A DNA stretch of 64,000 bases from Lichenifustis flavocetrariae (GTDB lineage Bacteria; Pseudomonadota; Alphaproteobacteria; Rhizobiales; Beijerinckiaceae), in NCBI RefSeq assembly GCF_026130545.1, contig NZ_JAMOIM010000002.1, forward strand, positions 62,001 to 126,000, read 5' to 3'. Position 1 is the stretch's first letter, and every line of letters starts with the position of its first letter. Shown one piece after another: positions 9,349-20,914 of the stretch. The notes beneath the pieces were generated by a model that did not search any database, was not told the DNA's origin, and worked only from the letters and a program-made list of their open reading frames with translations. The translations under genes were made by a program, and so were the position numbers.

Positions 9349-10170
9349 TTGCCACACATCGATGTGCGCGATCTGACGGCCGTCACGGCCCTTCTTGTCG
9401 AGGCGGCCCGGGAAGCCGGCGACTCGATTGCCATGCGGTTTTTTCAAGAAGGGCACCAGACCACGGCTGAGGTCCATGCGAAGCTCGGGGGGTCGCCGGT
9501 CACGGAAGCCGACTATGCCGTCGATCGCTTCCTGCATGAGCGCCTGACCTCGGCCCTGCCCCAAGCCGCATGGCTTTCGGAGGAAACGGCCGATTCTCCC
9601 GCGCGCCTTGCCCAGCACGACGTGCTCGTCATCGATCCGATTGACGGAACGCGGGCGTTTGTCGCTGGGCTCACCACATGGGCGGTGTCGGTGGCACTCG
9701 TGTCTGGCGAGCGGCCGGTCTCCGGCGTCGTCTATGCGCCCGCGCTCGGCAAGCTCTACCAGGCGACGCTCGGGCATGGCGCCACATGCAATGACGAGGT
9801 TCTCGCCACGGGCGAGCGCGCCGAAATCGCCGGCGCGACGGTCGCGGGGCCGCAGACCTTCGTGGGCAGCTTCGCGGCGCGCGGGCGCATGACCTATGTG
9901 GAGAAGGTGCCGTCGCTCGCCTGCCGGTTCGTCCGCGTCGCCGAGGGTCTGTACGACGTCGGCATCTCCTCATCGAATGCGCATGATTGGGACATGGCGG
10001 CGGCCGATCTCATCCTCGAAGAGGCAGGCGGACTTCTGACCGACGGCAACGGCAGCAAGCTGGCCTATAACAAGGCGGTGCCGCGTCATCCCCCCTTGTT
10101 CGGATCGTCTCGTACCCTGCACCCCGCTTTGCTCGACCTTGTGAACAAAACCCCGCGACACAAGGGTTGA
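9349..10170 (+). CDS. cysQ: 3'(2'),5'-bisphosphate nucleotidase (CysQ/IMPase family)
   Basis: Mg-dependent phosphatase of the inositol monophosphatase family, expected to turn PAP (3'-phosphoadenosine 5'-phosphate) into AMP. The metal-binding motif DPIDGT begins at residue 96 and the second metal site WDMAAAD at 214-220, followed by LILEEAGG. The probable start is TTG 9349, eight bases after GAGG, giving 273 residues; an upstream GTG at 9340 is also in frame. It heads a co-directional block with DUF4170, an acyltransferase, waaA and lpxK, an order I recognise from related alphaproteobacteria, so co-expression with lipid A genes is likely. Confidence 0.88.
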   Translation: MPHIDVRDLTAVTALLVEAAREAGDSIAMRFFQEGHQTTAEVHAKLGGSPVTEADYAVDRFLHERLTSALPQAAWLSEETADSPARLAQHDVLVIDPIDGTRAFVAGLTTWAVSVALVSGERPVSGVVYAPALGKLYQATLGHGATCNDEVLATGERAEIAGATVAGPQTFVGSFAARGRMTYVEKVPSLACRFVRVAEGLYDVGISSSNAHDWDMAAADLILEEAGGLLTDGNGSKLAYNKAVPRHPPLFGSSRTLHPALLDLVNKTPRHKG

Positions 10171-10239
10171 GCAAAGACCCGCACTGTGGAGGATCAGCGG
10201 CGGATTGTCCGCCCGCACAGCTTGGCGTATGGAGGATCG

Positions 10240-10509
10240 ATGTCCAGCGATGCAGCCAAAACCAAACCCCAATTGCTCCACCTCGTCTTCGGCGGAGAAC
10301 TGACCCGACTCGACGGCACGGAGTTTAAGGATCTCTCAGCGATTCATTTCGTCGGCGTCTTCCCCGATTTCGCCTCCGCCCAGTCGGCATGGCGCGCGGC
10401 CGCTCAGGCGAGCGTGGACAATGCGATGATACGCTATTTTATCGTCCATCTGCATCGCTACCTCGATCCCGACTCCGCCGTTCAGCACGATCTCGCCGGG
10501 ACGCGCTGA
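10240..10509 (+). CDS. DUF4170 domain protein
   Basis: A small protein of 89 residues. GGAGG at 10231-10235 sits four bases before ATG 10240, which fixes the start although the frame is open from 10186. The core LLHLVFGGEL, then IHFVGVFPDFASAQSAWRAA and RYFIVHLHRYLDP match DUF4170, a short alphaproteobacterial family of unknown role. It sits between cysQ and the acyltransferase gene in the lipid A block, and the next gene starts 11 bases after its stop. Confidence 0.82.
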   Translation: MSSDAAKTKPQLLHLVFGGELTRLDGTEFKDLSAIHFVGVFPDFASAQSAWRAAAQASVDNAMIRYFIVHLHRYLDPDSAVQHDLAGTR

Positions 10510-10519
10510 ACCCGCTGCC

Positions 10520-11251
10520 ATGTTGAAGGGCCTGATGCAATCGGCGCCCGTGCTGGAAGGCGCGAGCCTCCTGGTCAGCGGCTACCTGCGCCTGGTGCGA
10601 GCCACCAACCGATTCGTGCAGGAGCCAGCGGGCTTCCTCGATAACATTGCGCCGGAGCTACCGGTCATCGTCGCCATGTGGCACGGCCAGCATTTCATGA
10701 TCCACTATGCGTGGCCCCCGGGGGCCCGGATTGCGGCGCTGATTTCCCGCCACCGGGATGCTGAGCTCAACGCCGTTCTTTTAAAGCGCCTCGGCGTGAA
10801 GGCGATTCGTGGCTCTGGCGGCCGAGCCGAAAAGGCGCGACGGCGCGGCGGCGTCACGGCGTTGATCGAGATGGTCCGCACGCTCGCCGGAGGCCATACG
10901 GTGGTGATGACGGCCGATGTCCCAAAGGTATCGCGACGAGCCGGGCTCGGCATCGTCACACTGGCCAGGCTGTCGGGCCGGCCGATCTATCCGCTCGCGG
11001 TGGTGACGAGCCGGCGCTTCGATTTCCGCTCCTGGGACCGGGCGAGTCTCGGCAAGCCCTTTGGCCGCGGTGCCATGGTGCTCGGCGACCCGATCAGGGT
11101 CGCACGCACGGCCGACGATGCCGCGCTTGAGGAGGCCCGGCAAGCTGTCGAAAACGGCCTCGATCTGGTGCATGCCCGCGCCTATGGACTGGTCGGGTGC
11201 GAGGATCCGGGTGGCCGCGCCGCGCCGTCTCTTGCGGCGGCGAACCGGTGA
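10520..11251 (+). CDS. DUF374 lysophospholipid-acyltransferase-like protein
   Basis: A 243-residue protein of the DUF374/LPLAT-like group. The N-terminal part is moderately hydrophobic (GASLLVSGYLRLV), followed by VIVAMWHGQHFMIHY, whose His fits the acyltransferase active-site region, and LISRHRDAE. Later segments VVMTADVPK and GIVTLARLSGRPIYPLAVVTSRR match the family. It probably acts at the inner membrane on lipid A or phospholipid precursors, judged by its neighbours waaA and lpxK; the acyl acceptor is unknown. Its TGA (11249-11251) overlaps the GTG start of waaA. Confidence 0.82.
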   Translation: MLKGLMQSAPVLEGASLLVSGYLRLVRATNRFVQEPAGFLDNIAPELPVIVAMWHGQHFMIHYAWPPGARIAALISRHRDAELNAVLLKRLGVKAIRGSGGRAEKARRRGGVTALIEMVRTLAGGHTVVMTADVPKVSRRAGLGIVTLARLSGRPIYPLAVVTSRRFDFRSWDRASLGKPFGRGAMVLGDPIRVARTADDAALEEARQAVENGLDLVHARAYGLVGCEDPGGRAAPSLAAANR

Positions 11252-12552
11252 GTGCCGCCCCGCGGCGCTCAATCGCCCGGGCGCTCTATCGTGGTGGCAC
11301 GGCTCTTCTCGAAGCCGGGGCGCTCCCGTTCCTGCATTGGCGCCTCAAACACGGCAAGGAAGATGCGCTTCGCTTGCCAGAACGGCTTGGACGGACATCC
11401 ATCCCCCGCCCTCCGGGCCCACTCATCTGGCTCCACGGTGCGAGTGTCGGCGAGGGGCTGGCCCTGCTGCCGCTCATCGAGCGTCTCGCCGGCCGGGGCC
11501 TACAGGTTCTACTCACGACCGGCACGGTCTCGTCGAGCCGCGTGCTCGGCAACCGGATGCCACCCGGCGCGGTCCACCAATTCGCGCCCCTCGATGGTCC
11601 CAGGGCGGCGCGTCGTTTCCTCGACCAATGGCGTCCCGATCTCGTGATCTTCGCCGAATCGGAACTCTGGCCGAATCTTCTGGGTGAAGCGACGCGGCGA
11701 AGAATCCCGACAGCGCTGATCAACGCACGCATGTCGGCACGGTCCTTCGCCCGCTGGCGTCGGCTGCCCGCCCTAGCCCGGGATCTGCTCGGAGACTTCG
11801 ATATCGTCCTTGCGCAAACACAGGCCGATGCGAAGCGGTACACAGCTTTGAGCGGGCGGCCTGTGCCGAGCACGGGAACGATCAAGTTCGATGCCGCGCC
11901 CCCTCCCGCAAACCCGGCCGAGCTCGCGGCTCTGCAGCGGTCGGTGGCGGGGCGCCCGGTTTGGATCGCGGCTTCAACCCATGCCGGCGAGGATCAGGAC
12001 TGCTGCGCGGTGCATCGCGAGTTGAGCCACCGGCTTCCCGGACTTCTCACCATCATCGTCCCCCGCAAGGTCGACCGGGGACCCGCGCTCGTTGCTCACG
12101 CGGGACAGCTTGGCCTTTCGGCTGGCTTGCGATCACGTGGCGATGCGATTGAACCCGAAACCGACATCCACATCGCGGACACGATGGGTGAGCTTGGATT
12201 GTTCTATCGCCTGCAGACAGCGGTTTTCGTAGGCAAATCGCTGGTCCCCGCGGGTGGCGGGCAAAACCCGATCGAACCGGCCAAACTCGGCAATGCGGTG
12301 CTACACGGTCCGCACACCGCCAATTTCGCCGAGGTCTATGCTGACCTCGACGCGGCGGGCGCGAGCGTGCGGGTGGCCGACATGGCCGACCTTGGCGCCG
12401 CTCTGACGAACTTGCTCGGCGACAGGATGAAGCTGACGCAAGCTGCCCGGAAGGCAGCTCTTGTGATCGAAGCCCGGATGGGCGCGACCGAAAGAACCTT
12501 CGAACAGCTGCAACCCTACCTGCCGCACGATGGGTCTCGGGCCGGATCGTGA
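11248..12552 (+). CDS. waaA: 3-deoxy-D-manno-octulosonic acid (Kdo) transferase
   Basis: Inner-membrane glycosyltransferase that adds Kdo from CMP-Kdo to lipid IVA. The 434-residue product has a basic, mildly hydrophobic N-terminus and family motifs WLHGASVGEG, FAESELWPNL, NARMSARSF, and the CMP-Kdo-binding KSLVPAGGGQNPIEPA. The start is GTG 11248, overlapping the previous stop by four bases. The stop overlaps the GTG start of lpxK in the same way. The number of Kdo residues added cannot be told from the sequence. Confidence 0.93.
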   Translation: MSAAPRRSIARALYRGGTALLEAGALPFLHWRLKHGKEDALRLPERLGRTSIPRPPGPLIWLHGASVGEGLALLPLIERLAGRGLQVLLTTGTVSSSRVLGNRMPPGAVHQFAPLDGPRAARRFLDQWRPDLVIFAESELWPNLLGEATRRRIPTALINARMSARSFARWRRLPALARDLLGDFDIVLAQTQADAKRYTALSGRPVPSTGTIKFDAAPPPANPAELAALQRSVAGRPVWIAASTHAGEDQDCCAVHRELSHRLPGLLTIIVPRKVDRGPALVAHAGQLGLSAGLRSRGDAIEPETDIHIADTMGELGLFYRLQTAVFVGKSLVPAGGGQNPIEPAKLGNAVLHGPHTANFAEVYADLDAAGASVRVADMADLGAALTNLLGDRMKLTQAARKAALVIEARMGATERTFEQLQPYLPHDGSRAGS

Positions 12553-13580
12553 GACAGGCACCCGCCTTCTGGTGGCGCGGAGAGCCGGGTGTGGCGGCCC
12601 GCATGCTGCAGCCGGTCGGCGCCCTCTATGGCACTGTGACGGCCCTCCGCATGGCGCAACCTGGGGTGACTTTACCGATCCCCGTCATCTGCGTCGGCAA
12701 TCTGGTGGCCGGCGGCGCGGGAAAGACCCCGACGGCGCTGGCTTTCGCGCGCATTCTAGCGTCCGCCGGACACCGACCGGCCTTCCTGTCTCGCGGCTAT
12801 GGGCGCCGCGTCCCGAAGGACGAGCGGCGTGCGATCCTGCGTGTCGACCCCGCGCGCCATGAGGCTGACCTGAGCGGTGACGAACCCTTGCTGCTGGCCC
12901 GTGCCGCGCCGACCTATGTCTCAGCCGATCGGGTCGCAGCCGGACACCAAGCCTTCGCGGACGGTGCGACCGTTCTCCTGCTCGACGATGGGTTGCAGAA
13001 CCCCACGCTTCGAAAAACCATCGCGGTGGCGGTGATCGACGCCGCGTCGGGCATCGGCAACGGCCTCTGCGTCCCGGCCGGTCCCTTGCGGGCGCCGCTC
13101 GGCGCGCAATGGCCGTTCGTCACGGCCGTTTGCCTGATCGGCGAGGGTAAGCCGGGTGACGACGTGGCCGGTGCAGCGCGCCGGCACCGCCTACCGATCT
13201 TTCGAGGTCAGCTCATTCCTGACGAAGACGCGTTGAACGAACTTCGCGGGAAGCCTTTGTATGCGTTTGCAGGCATTGGACGTCCAGACAAGTTCTTCGC
13301 CACCCTTTCGGCGAGCGGGCTCGAGGTCCGGGGTCATCGAGCCTTCGCGGATCATCATCGTTTTTCGTCCAGTGACCTCACGGGTCTCCAGCGACTGGCC
13401 GCCTCCGCCGGCGCTCATTTGGTGACCACCACCAAGGATCAAGCCCGCCTGACGCCATCGTTTCCGGCCCTCTGCTTGCCGGTCTCGCTCGTGTTCGACG
13501 ATGCGGCGAGTGTGAAGCGCCTGCTCCTGGACGGCCTGCCTCCAGGCGACGGCCTCGCCTCGCGAAGCCGGTCCGCCTGA
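12549..13580 (+). CDS. lpxK: Tetraacyldisaccharide 4'-kinase
   Basis: Membrane-associated kinase that phosphorylates the 4' position of the lipid A disaccharide to give lipid IVA. The P-loop GNLVAGGAGKTPTA is at residues 50-63, with SRGYGRR after it and the DDGLQN motif further on. The length is 343 residues, as usual for LpxK. The start is GTG 12549, overlapping the waaA stop by four bases, so the waaA-lpxK pair is coupled. It is the last gene of the block; the following 225 bases hold no gene. The DUF2093 gene often found next in relatives is not seen. Confidence 0.93.
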   Translation: MRQAPAFWWRGEPGVAARMLQPVGALYGTVTALRMAQPGVTLPIPVICVGNLVAGGAGKTPTALAFARILASAGHRPAFLSRGYGRRVPKDERRAILRVDPARHEADLSGDEPLLLARAAPTYVSADRVAAGHQAFADGATVLLLDDGLQNPTLRKTIAVAVIDAASGIGNGLCVPAGPLRAPLGAQWPFVTAVCLIGEGKPGDDVAGAARRHRLPIFRGQLIPDEDALNELRGKPLYAFAGIGRPDKFFATLSASGLEVRGHRAFADHHRFSSSDLTGLQRLAASAGAHLVTTTKDQARLTPSFPALCLPVSLVFDDAASVKRLLLDGLPPGDGLASRSRSA

Positions 13581-13805
13581 TCGCAACCCGTGGCCTTTGG
13601 GATGAACCACCAGCCTCTCTCCACGTTTCACCAGGGAACGGTCAGATCCGATCGGACCTCGGCACATCGATCTTCCGATCAGCGGATCGACGGCCACGCG
13701 ACAACGTCGAAACAGCGACCTGTTTTCTTCTCTCGCGTCTGAATCGGACCCCAAATCGGGGCTGCTCGTTGGAGGTCAGCCTGCGCCGTTCGGAAAGGAC
13801 ACGAC

Positions 13806-15029
13806 ATGGATTCGATTTCACGGCGCAGGATGGTGCAGGCGGCGCTGGCCGGTGCAGCGGCTTCTACCCTACCCGCAGTCGCGCACGCCGGAGACCCGCA
13901 GCCGATCAGTCCCAGCGGGATGGGAGGCAGCATCCTGGGGCCGCAGAACGGCCCCGTCACGCGGGAAAACCCCTTCACGACCGTACCGCCGAAAACCGAC
14001 CACGGCACGCTGCCCAACCTGAAATGGTCCTTTGCCGATTCGCACATGCGGTTGGAGAACGGCGGCTGGGCGCGGCAAACCACGGTGCGGGAATTGCCGG
14101 TATCCGACACCATGGCCGGGGTCAACATGCGCCTGAACAAGGGCGGCGTGCGGGAGATGCATTGGCACAAAGCTTCGGAATGGTCCTACATGCTGGCCGG
14201 GCGCGCCCGCATCACGGCGATCGATGAAGAAGGCCGGACTTTCGTCGATGACGTCGGACCCGGGGACCTGTGGTTCTTCCCGTCCGGTATTCCGCATTCG
14301 ATCCAGGGCCTTGATCCCGACGGGTGCGAATTCCTGCTCGTCTTCGACGACGGCAGCTTCTCGGAGGACAATACGTTCCTGCTGACCGACTGGTTGAGTC
14401 ACACGCCGCGCGACATCGTGGCTAAGAATTTCGGACTCCCGGAATCCACCTTCGCCAAACTGCCCGAGAAAGAACTCTACATCTTCGAGGCCCCATTGCC
14501 GACCTCCGCGGGACCCGATGCCGACATGCAGCCGGGTCCGGCGGGCCGTGTGCCACGCACCTTCAGTCATCGCATGACCGCTCAAGAACCGATAAAGACG
14601 AATTGGGGCTCGGTGCGAATCACGGATAGCCGCAACTTCCCGGCCTCCACGACAACGGCGGCGGCGTTGGTCGATGTCAACCCGGGCGGCTTGCGGGAGC
14701 TTCATTGGCATCCCAACGCGGCGGAGTGGCAGTTCTTCATCGAGGGCCAAGCGCGAATGACCGTGTTCGCATCCGGAGGCGACGCGCGGACGTTCGACTA
14801 TCAGGCGGGAGATGTCGGCTACGTCCCGTTCGCGATGGGTCACTATATCGAGAACACAGGCTCGACGCCTTTGCGGTTTCTGGAGATGTTTAAATCCGAC
14901 CGTTACGCTGATCTTTCGCTGACACAGTGGCTGGCTCTGACGCCGCCCGAACTGGTGGTCGCCCATCTGAACATCGACAAGGCCGTGCTGCAGAGTTTCT
15001 CCCAAGTGAAAAGGCCCGTCGTGGGCTGA
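13806..15029 (+). CDS. oxdC: Exported bicupin oxalate decarboxylase
   Basis: A 407-residue bicupin. A Tat-type signal (SRRRMVQ then a hydrophobic run ending AHA, residues 5-28) suggests export of a folded, Mn-loaded enzyme. Metal sites are MHWHKASEW (near 118) in cupin 1 and LHWHPNAAEW (near 299) in cupin 2. The lid DGSFSEDNTF keeps the Glu that favours decarboxylase over oxidase activity in characterised OxdC enzymes. Expected reaction: oxalate to formate and CO2. AAAGGA lies about seven bases before ATG 13806. Monocistronic, converging with the OpgC-like gene. A long minus-strand frame over it is a shadow. Confidence 0.9.
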   Translation: MDSISRRRMVQAALAGAAASTLPAVAHAGDPQPISPSGMGGSILGPQNGPVTRENPFTTVPPKTDHGTLPNLKWSFADSHMRLENGGWARQTTVRELPVSDTMAGVNMRLNKGGVREMHWHKASEWSYMLAGRARITAIDEEGRTFVDDVGPGDLWFFPSGIPHSIQGLDPDGCEFLLVFDDGSFSEDNTFLLTDWLSHTPRDIVAKNFGLPESTFAKLPEKELYIFEAPLPTSAGPDADMQPGPAGRVPRTFSHRMTAQEPIKTNWGSVRITDSRNFPASTTTAAALVDVNPGGLRELHWHPNAAEWQFFIEGQARMTVFASGGDARTFDYQAGDVGYVPFAMGHYIENTGSTPLRFLEMFKSDRYADLSLTQWLALTPPELVVAHLNIDKAVLQSFSQVKRPVVG

Positions 15030-15066
15030 CTTTCGGGGAGGCAGCACCCCGGCTCGCACGCGCGCT

Positions 15067-16272
15067 TCAGGACACCGGTGTGGTCCCGGGTCGCGCCGGC
15101 GTCAGATGGCGTCTGTCGTTCGGATCCTTCTGCCGCTGTTTGTCACGGTCGAGCAACAGGCCGCAGGCGAGCATCGCGGTGAGCCCGACGACATTGACGA
15201 GGATTTCGGTCGTCACAGTGACGCCGACAGTCTTGAAAATGAGGCGGCCGAACAGCGCGAGCATGCAGCCGACGGCAAAGACATAAAGCGACTGGCGGCC
15301 GCACGCCAAAATGGGTGTCAGAAGCCAGGCCCGCGACAGAGTGGAGAGCCCTGGGGACGTGAGGGCCAGATAGGTGAGGGCCAGCACATGCAGCAGGCGC
15401 CAAGGGGTGACGAAGCTCTTGGGTTCGTTGCCGAGGAGCGCAAAGGGGAACCGCGTGCTCGGAAAATCCGCGCCGAACGGCTGCGGCCAGAGTTTCCAGG
15501 GATCAAGCGCCCAAAACGCGAAAGCCAAGTAGGCCCAACACAGGAGCCTCAAGGCTTTCGGCGGAGCCACGATGAGGGCGGCGTCACGGCGTGCGCAGAC
15601 CGCGAACGCGGCGCCACAGACAAAGACCAATTGCCACGTGAACGGATTGAAGTACCAAATCGTCACCGCAGTCGGATCGACGAACGAAGGCAAATCCCAA
15701 TGAAAGAGATTTGCCGCGGCGTGGAGGGCAACCGAAATCGCCATCGTGCCTGCGACACTTTTCGCAAGGCCGTAGCGGATCACCGGGAAGATGGCGAGCA
15801 GGACAATGTAGAGCGGCAGGATGTCGAGATAGGCCGGCAAGGCTTCCAGGGTCACGCCGCGAATGGCACCCCTCAACCAATCTCTGAGCAGCGGTCCCAC
15901 GATCACCGATTGGGTGCCGTTGAACCGTTCCCATTGCGCAACGGTCGCGAGCGTCAACAACAGTAGAACGACCTGGACGCCGTAAATCTTCACGCATCGG
16001 GCGTAGACCTTGGCGAGCCCTACGCGCAACCCGTCGCGCTCGAAGACGCGGCTGTAGGCGGACATGGCCGAGTAGCCCGCAAGAAACACGAAGAGCTCCG
16101 CGGCATCGCTGAAACCGAAATTGTGCAGCGTGTAGTCAGCCAGCCTGTTGTTCGGGATGTGATCGACGAAGATGGAAAGCAGGGCGATTCCACGCAGCAA
16201 ATCCACACGTGGATCACGTCTCGCCACTGCAGGCGCAGAGGTCACCGCCAACACCCTCCTGCTCGGTCCCAT
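15067..16272 (-). CDS. OpgC-family integral membrane protein
   Basis: A 401-residue polytopic membrane protein with about ten hydrophobic segments. The N-terminal VDLLRGIALLSIFVDHIP and AAELFVFLAGYSAMSAY are typical of the OpgC_C/acyltransferase-3-like family. OpgC in Rhodobacter and Brucella succinylates osmoregulated periplasmic glucans. The C-terminus is a basic cytosolic tail. The symbol is withheld because the family is broad and substrates vary. The start is ATG 16272 with no strong ribosome-binding site. No partner genes for glucan synthesis are adjacent. Confidence 0.8.
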   Translation of the reverse strand: MGPSRRVLAVTSAPAVARRDPRVDLLRGIALLSIFVDHIPNNRLADYTLHNFGFSDAAELFVFLAGYSAMSAYSRVFERDGLRVGLAKVYARCVKIYGVQVVLLLLTLATVAQWERFNGTQSVIVGPLLRDWLRGAIRGVTLEALPAYLDILPLYIVLLAIFPVIRYGLAKSVAGTMAISVALHAAANLFHWDLPSFVDPTAVTIWYFNPFTWQLVFVCGAAFAVCARRDAALIVAPPKALRLLCWAYLAFAFWALDPWKLWPQPFGADFPSTRFPFALLGNEPKSFVTPWRLLHVLALTYLALTSPGLSTLSRAWLLTPILACGRQSLYVFAVGCMLALFGRLIFKTVGVTVTTEILVNVVGLTAMLACGLLLDRDKQRQKDPNDRRHLTPARPGTTPVS

Positions 16273-16498
16273 ATGGTCCCGCTAGACCTTCCACGCTGCA
16301 ACGCGGCGCCTGAGCAATCGATGCATGTGCCATCGACACTTGGATAGTCAAACGGCTCTTCGCAGAGGCGCTGCGATTTGCACTCCTGGATCCCAACCGC
16401 CTCGCGTCGAAAACGTTGGCCCTGGCTATTCCTCGCGCCCGTGTCAAACGAGCGCGAGGGTGCTGTCCATCGCTCTCTCGTTACGATCCCGGCTCCGC

Positions 16499-19039
<2,541 letters not shown>

Positions 19040-19213
19040 CTAACATAGATAGGAGCGCGCTGGCCATGATGCGAGCGGGAGGGTCCGGTGGACGCCCTGC
19101 AGCGCGACAAAGACGGCGCGCCTCGGAACCGTTAACGCAATTACCGTCATGTCCGATTTGGAGGACGCCGATCTCAACAGATTAAGGTGACACAAACAAG
19201 AAGCTGTCAGGCA

Positions 19214-19227
19214 CTCCCTTCGGGAGG
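19214..19227 (+). promoter_or_regulatory. Hairpin covering the ribosome-binding site of the OmpW-like gene
   Basis: CTCCC (19214-19218) pairs with GGGAG (19222-19226) across a TTC loop. The right arm contains the Shine-Dalgarno GGGAGG (19222-19227), six bases before ATG 19234. A short hairpin like this could modulate translation start, for instance with temperature, but this is inference from base pairing only. Confidence 0.35.
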
Positions 19228-19233
19228 TAGGCC

Positions 19234-19941
19234 ATGGGAAGGCTTTTGACATTTCGGAAATGGGCGGTTGCACTCCAGCTCGCGGCGGCCGCTCTCAGCA
19301 GTCCTGGGATGGCTGCGGACATCGCAAGCGCGCCCTACGCATTACCGCTCAACGAGGCTCCGCCGGCTTTTTATCGATTTTACGCCCACATCGGCGTGGT
19401 CGGAGTGTTCGCGGATGTCGACGCCAAGATCAAGGCGGCAGGCACGGTCATTCCTGGTTCGAAGATGTCGGTACCGGCCACGGTGGCACCCGCGCTCGAA
19501 CTTGGCTACCGTGTCACTCCGAATTGGGCCGTTTCCCTCTCGGGCGGCATCCCACCCACCTCGATCTTGAACGCTGGCGGATCGATTGCCGCGGAAGGCA
19601 AACTCGGCTCGACCGTCGCCGCTGCGCCGACGTTGACGTTGCACTATCATTTTCTACAGTTGGGTGCCTTTCAACCCTACATCGGCGGCGGCGGGTCTTA
19701 TCTTATCGTCTTCAACAGCCGCGACGGATCACTCTCGCACCTGCGGGTCGACGGAGCCTTTGGTGTCCTCGGCCAAGTCGGCACGGATATCATGCTCAGC
19801 GAGCGCGTCGGCCTTTTCGTCGACCTTAAGAAGGGTATTTTGCACACGAATGCGCGTGGAGCATTCGGTCCGGTGCCGATCAAGACGTCCGTGGCACTCG
19901 ATCCGCTTGCGCTCACGGGCGGCGTGACGATTCGATTTTAA
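19234..19941 (+). CDS. OmpW-family outer membrane protein
   Basis: A 235-residue protein with a signal peptide (basic MGRLLTFRKW, hydrophobic run, cleavage likely after PGMAA near residue 28) and alternating beta-strand composition ending in an aromatic residue (GGVTIRF), as expected for an eight-stranded barrel. Segments PATVAPALELGYRVTPNWAV, FQPYIGGGGSY and LFVDLKKGIL match the OmpW/AlkL family, small porins for hydrophobic or oxidised compounds. The start is supported by GGGAGG six bases upstream, itself within a hairpin. Monocistronic. Confidence 0.88.
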   Translation: MGRLLTFRKWAVALQLAAAALSSPGMAADIASAPYALPLNEAPPAFYRFYAHIGVVGVFADVDAKIKAAGTVIPGSKMSVPATVAPALELGYRVTPNWAVSLSGGIPPTSILNAGGSIAAEGKLGSTVAAAPTLTLHYHFLQLGAFQPYIGGGGSYLIVFNSRDGSLSHLRVDGAFGVLGQVGTDIMLSERVGLFVDLKKGILHTNARGAFGPVPIKTSVALDPLALTGGVTIRF

Positions 19942-19980
19942 TCCCGCTTCGGGCTGCCCTCTCTCAAGCCGCCAGCGCGG

Positions 19981-20802
19981 TCAAGGTCCGTCGATCAAAG
20001 GCAGCACGTTGCTACCTCCAGCGATCTGGGGATTTGACGGATCGAACCCCTGCGCCTCCTCCCGCGCACGAATCAACGCCTTGGCGGCCTCGAACCGCTC
20101 GGGAAGCGGCCCGGCTTTTCGCAGGGCATCGTTGAAGAATGCGTCCCCGAAATAGGTCCATGTCCGGCCTTCTTCGCAGCCGAACGAGGGATGGGTCGCA
20201 TCCGCCGCGGTGATCACCAACGTGTCGTCATTCGCCAGCGGCGTAAAAATCCCGGCAAAACAAGCCGAAACGATCAGAACCTTATGTTTGAACGCGCTTT
20301 GGGCCAGCACCTCTCCCAGGGACCGAGGAGACAGAAGCCCTTCGACGCGACCGCCTTTTTCGGCAATCCCTTCCGGGGCGCCATGGGAGCTGAGGATCAG
20401 GAACAGGACGTCCCGGGCGGGATCCATGCCACGCTCGGCGGCGGCGAGCGCCTGCACCATGCCACGAGGCCCGGCCGCGAAAGACTTACCCGTATTCACC
20501 CGCACGATCACCGGACCACCATGACCGTAGCGCCTGCTGACGATCTGAGCCGCTCCCTTGGCCTCGGAGCGGAACACGCTGCCGTCGCTCCAAAGCGCCA
20601 GGGAAACGATAGCCCCGCGCGTCGCCGCCTCTGCCGACGCAGGAATAGGCTGGGTGAGACAAGCCACCAACACCATGAAGGCTGCGGCCAGTCCGGCCCG
20701 AAGGTCTCTGCTGATCCGCCAGACCTTCCTTGTGACGACCTGTGCGTCCGAAACTTGACCGCTCCCCGGTCGAAGCACGGGCGCCAAACTTGACAGCGAC
20801 AA
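19981..20802 (-). CDS. Exported C13-family (legumain-like) cysteine peptidase
   Basis: A caspase/legumain-fold peptidase of family C13. Using TTG 20802 as start, the catalytic pair is His140 in LILSSHGAPEG and Cys181 in LIVSACFAG. A signal sequence precedes the domain (hydrophobic AGLAAAFMVLVACL, then PIPASAEA), so the enzyme is periplasmic or secreted. The frame is open to 20979, which would run into atpI on the other strand; TTG 20802 has AGGA eight bases upstream, and a GTG lies further in. The true start is uncertain. Bacterial C13 members are little studied; substrate unknown. Confidence 0.8.
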   Translation of the reverse strand: MSLSSLAPVLRPGSGQVSDAQVVTRKVWRISRDLRAGLAAAFMVLVACLTQPIPASAEAATRGAIVSLALWSDGSVFRSEAKGAAQIVSRRYGHGGPVIVRVNTGKSFAAGPRGMVQALAAAERGMDPARDVLFLILSSHGAPEGIAEKGGRVEGLLSPRSLGEVLAQSAFKHKVLIVSACFAGIFTPLANDDTLVITAADATHPSFGCEEGRTWTYFGDAFFNDALRKAGPLPERFEAAKALIRAREEAQGFDPSNPQIAGGSNVLPLIDGP

Positions 20803-20914
20803 AGCGTGATTCCTAACGTGGCCAAAACGCGGTGAACACGACCGGAGCGCCACCTGCGTCGTATTCACGGCAGAGTGGCGGCTGGCGGTCTGCGACGCAA
20901 GTGGAAGCGCCAGG

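Noticed and set aside
13869-15059. 396-codon minus-strand open frame
   Set aside because: Antisense to the oxalate decarboxylase, whose two metal-binding cupin motifs are intact.
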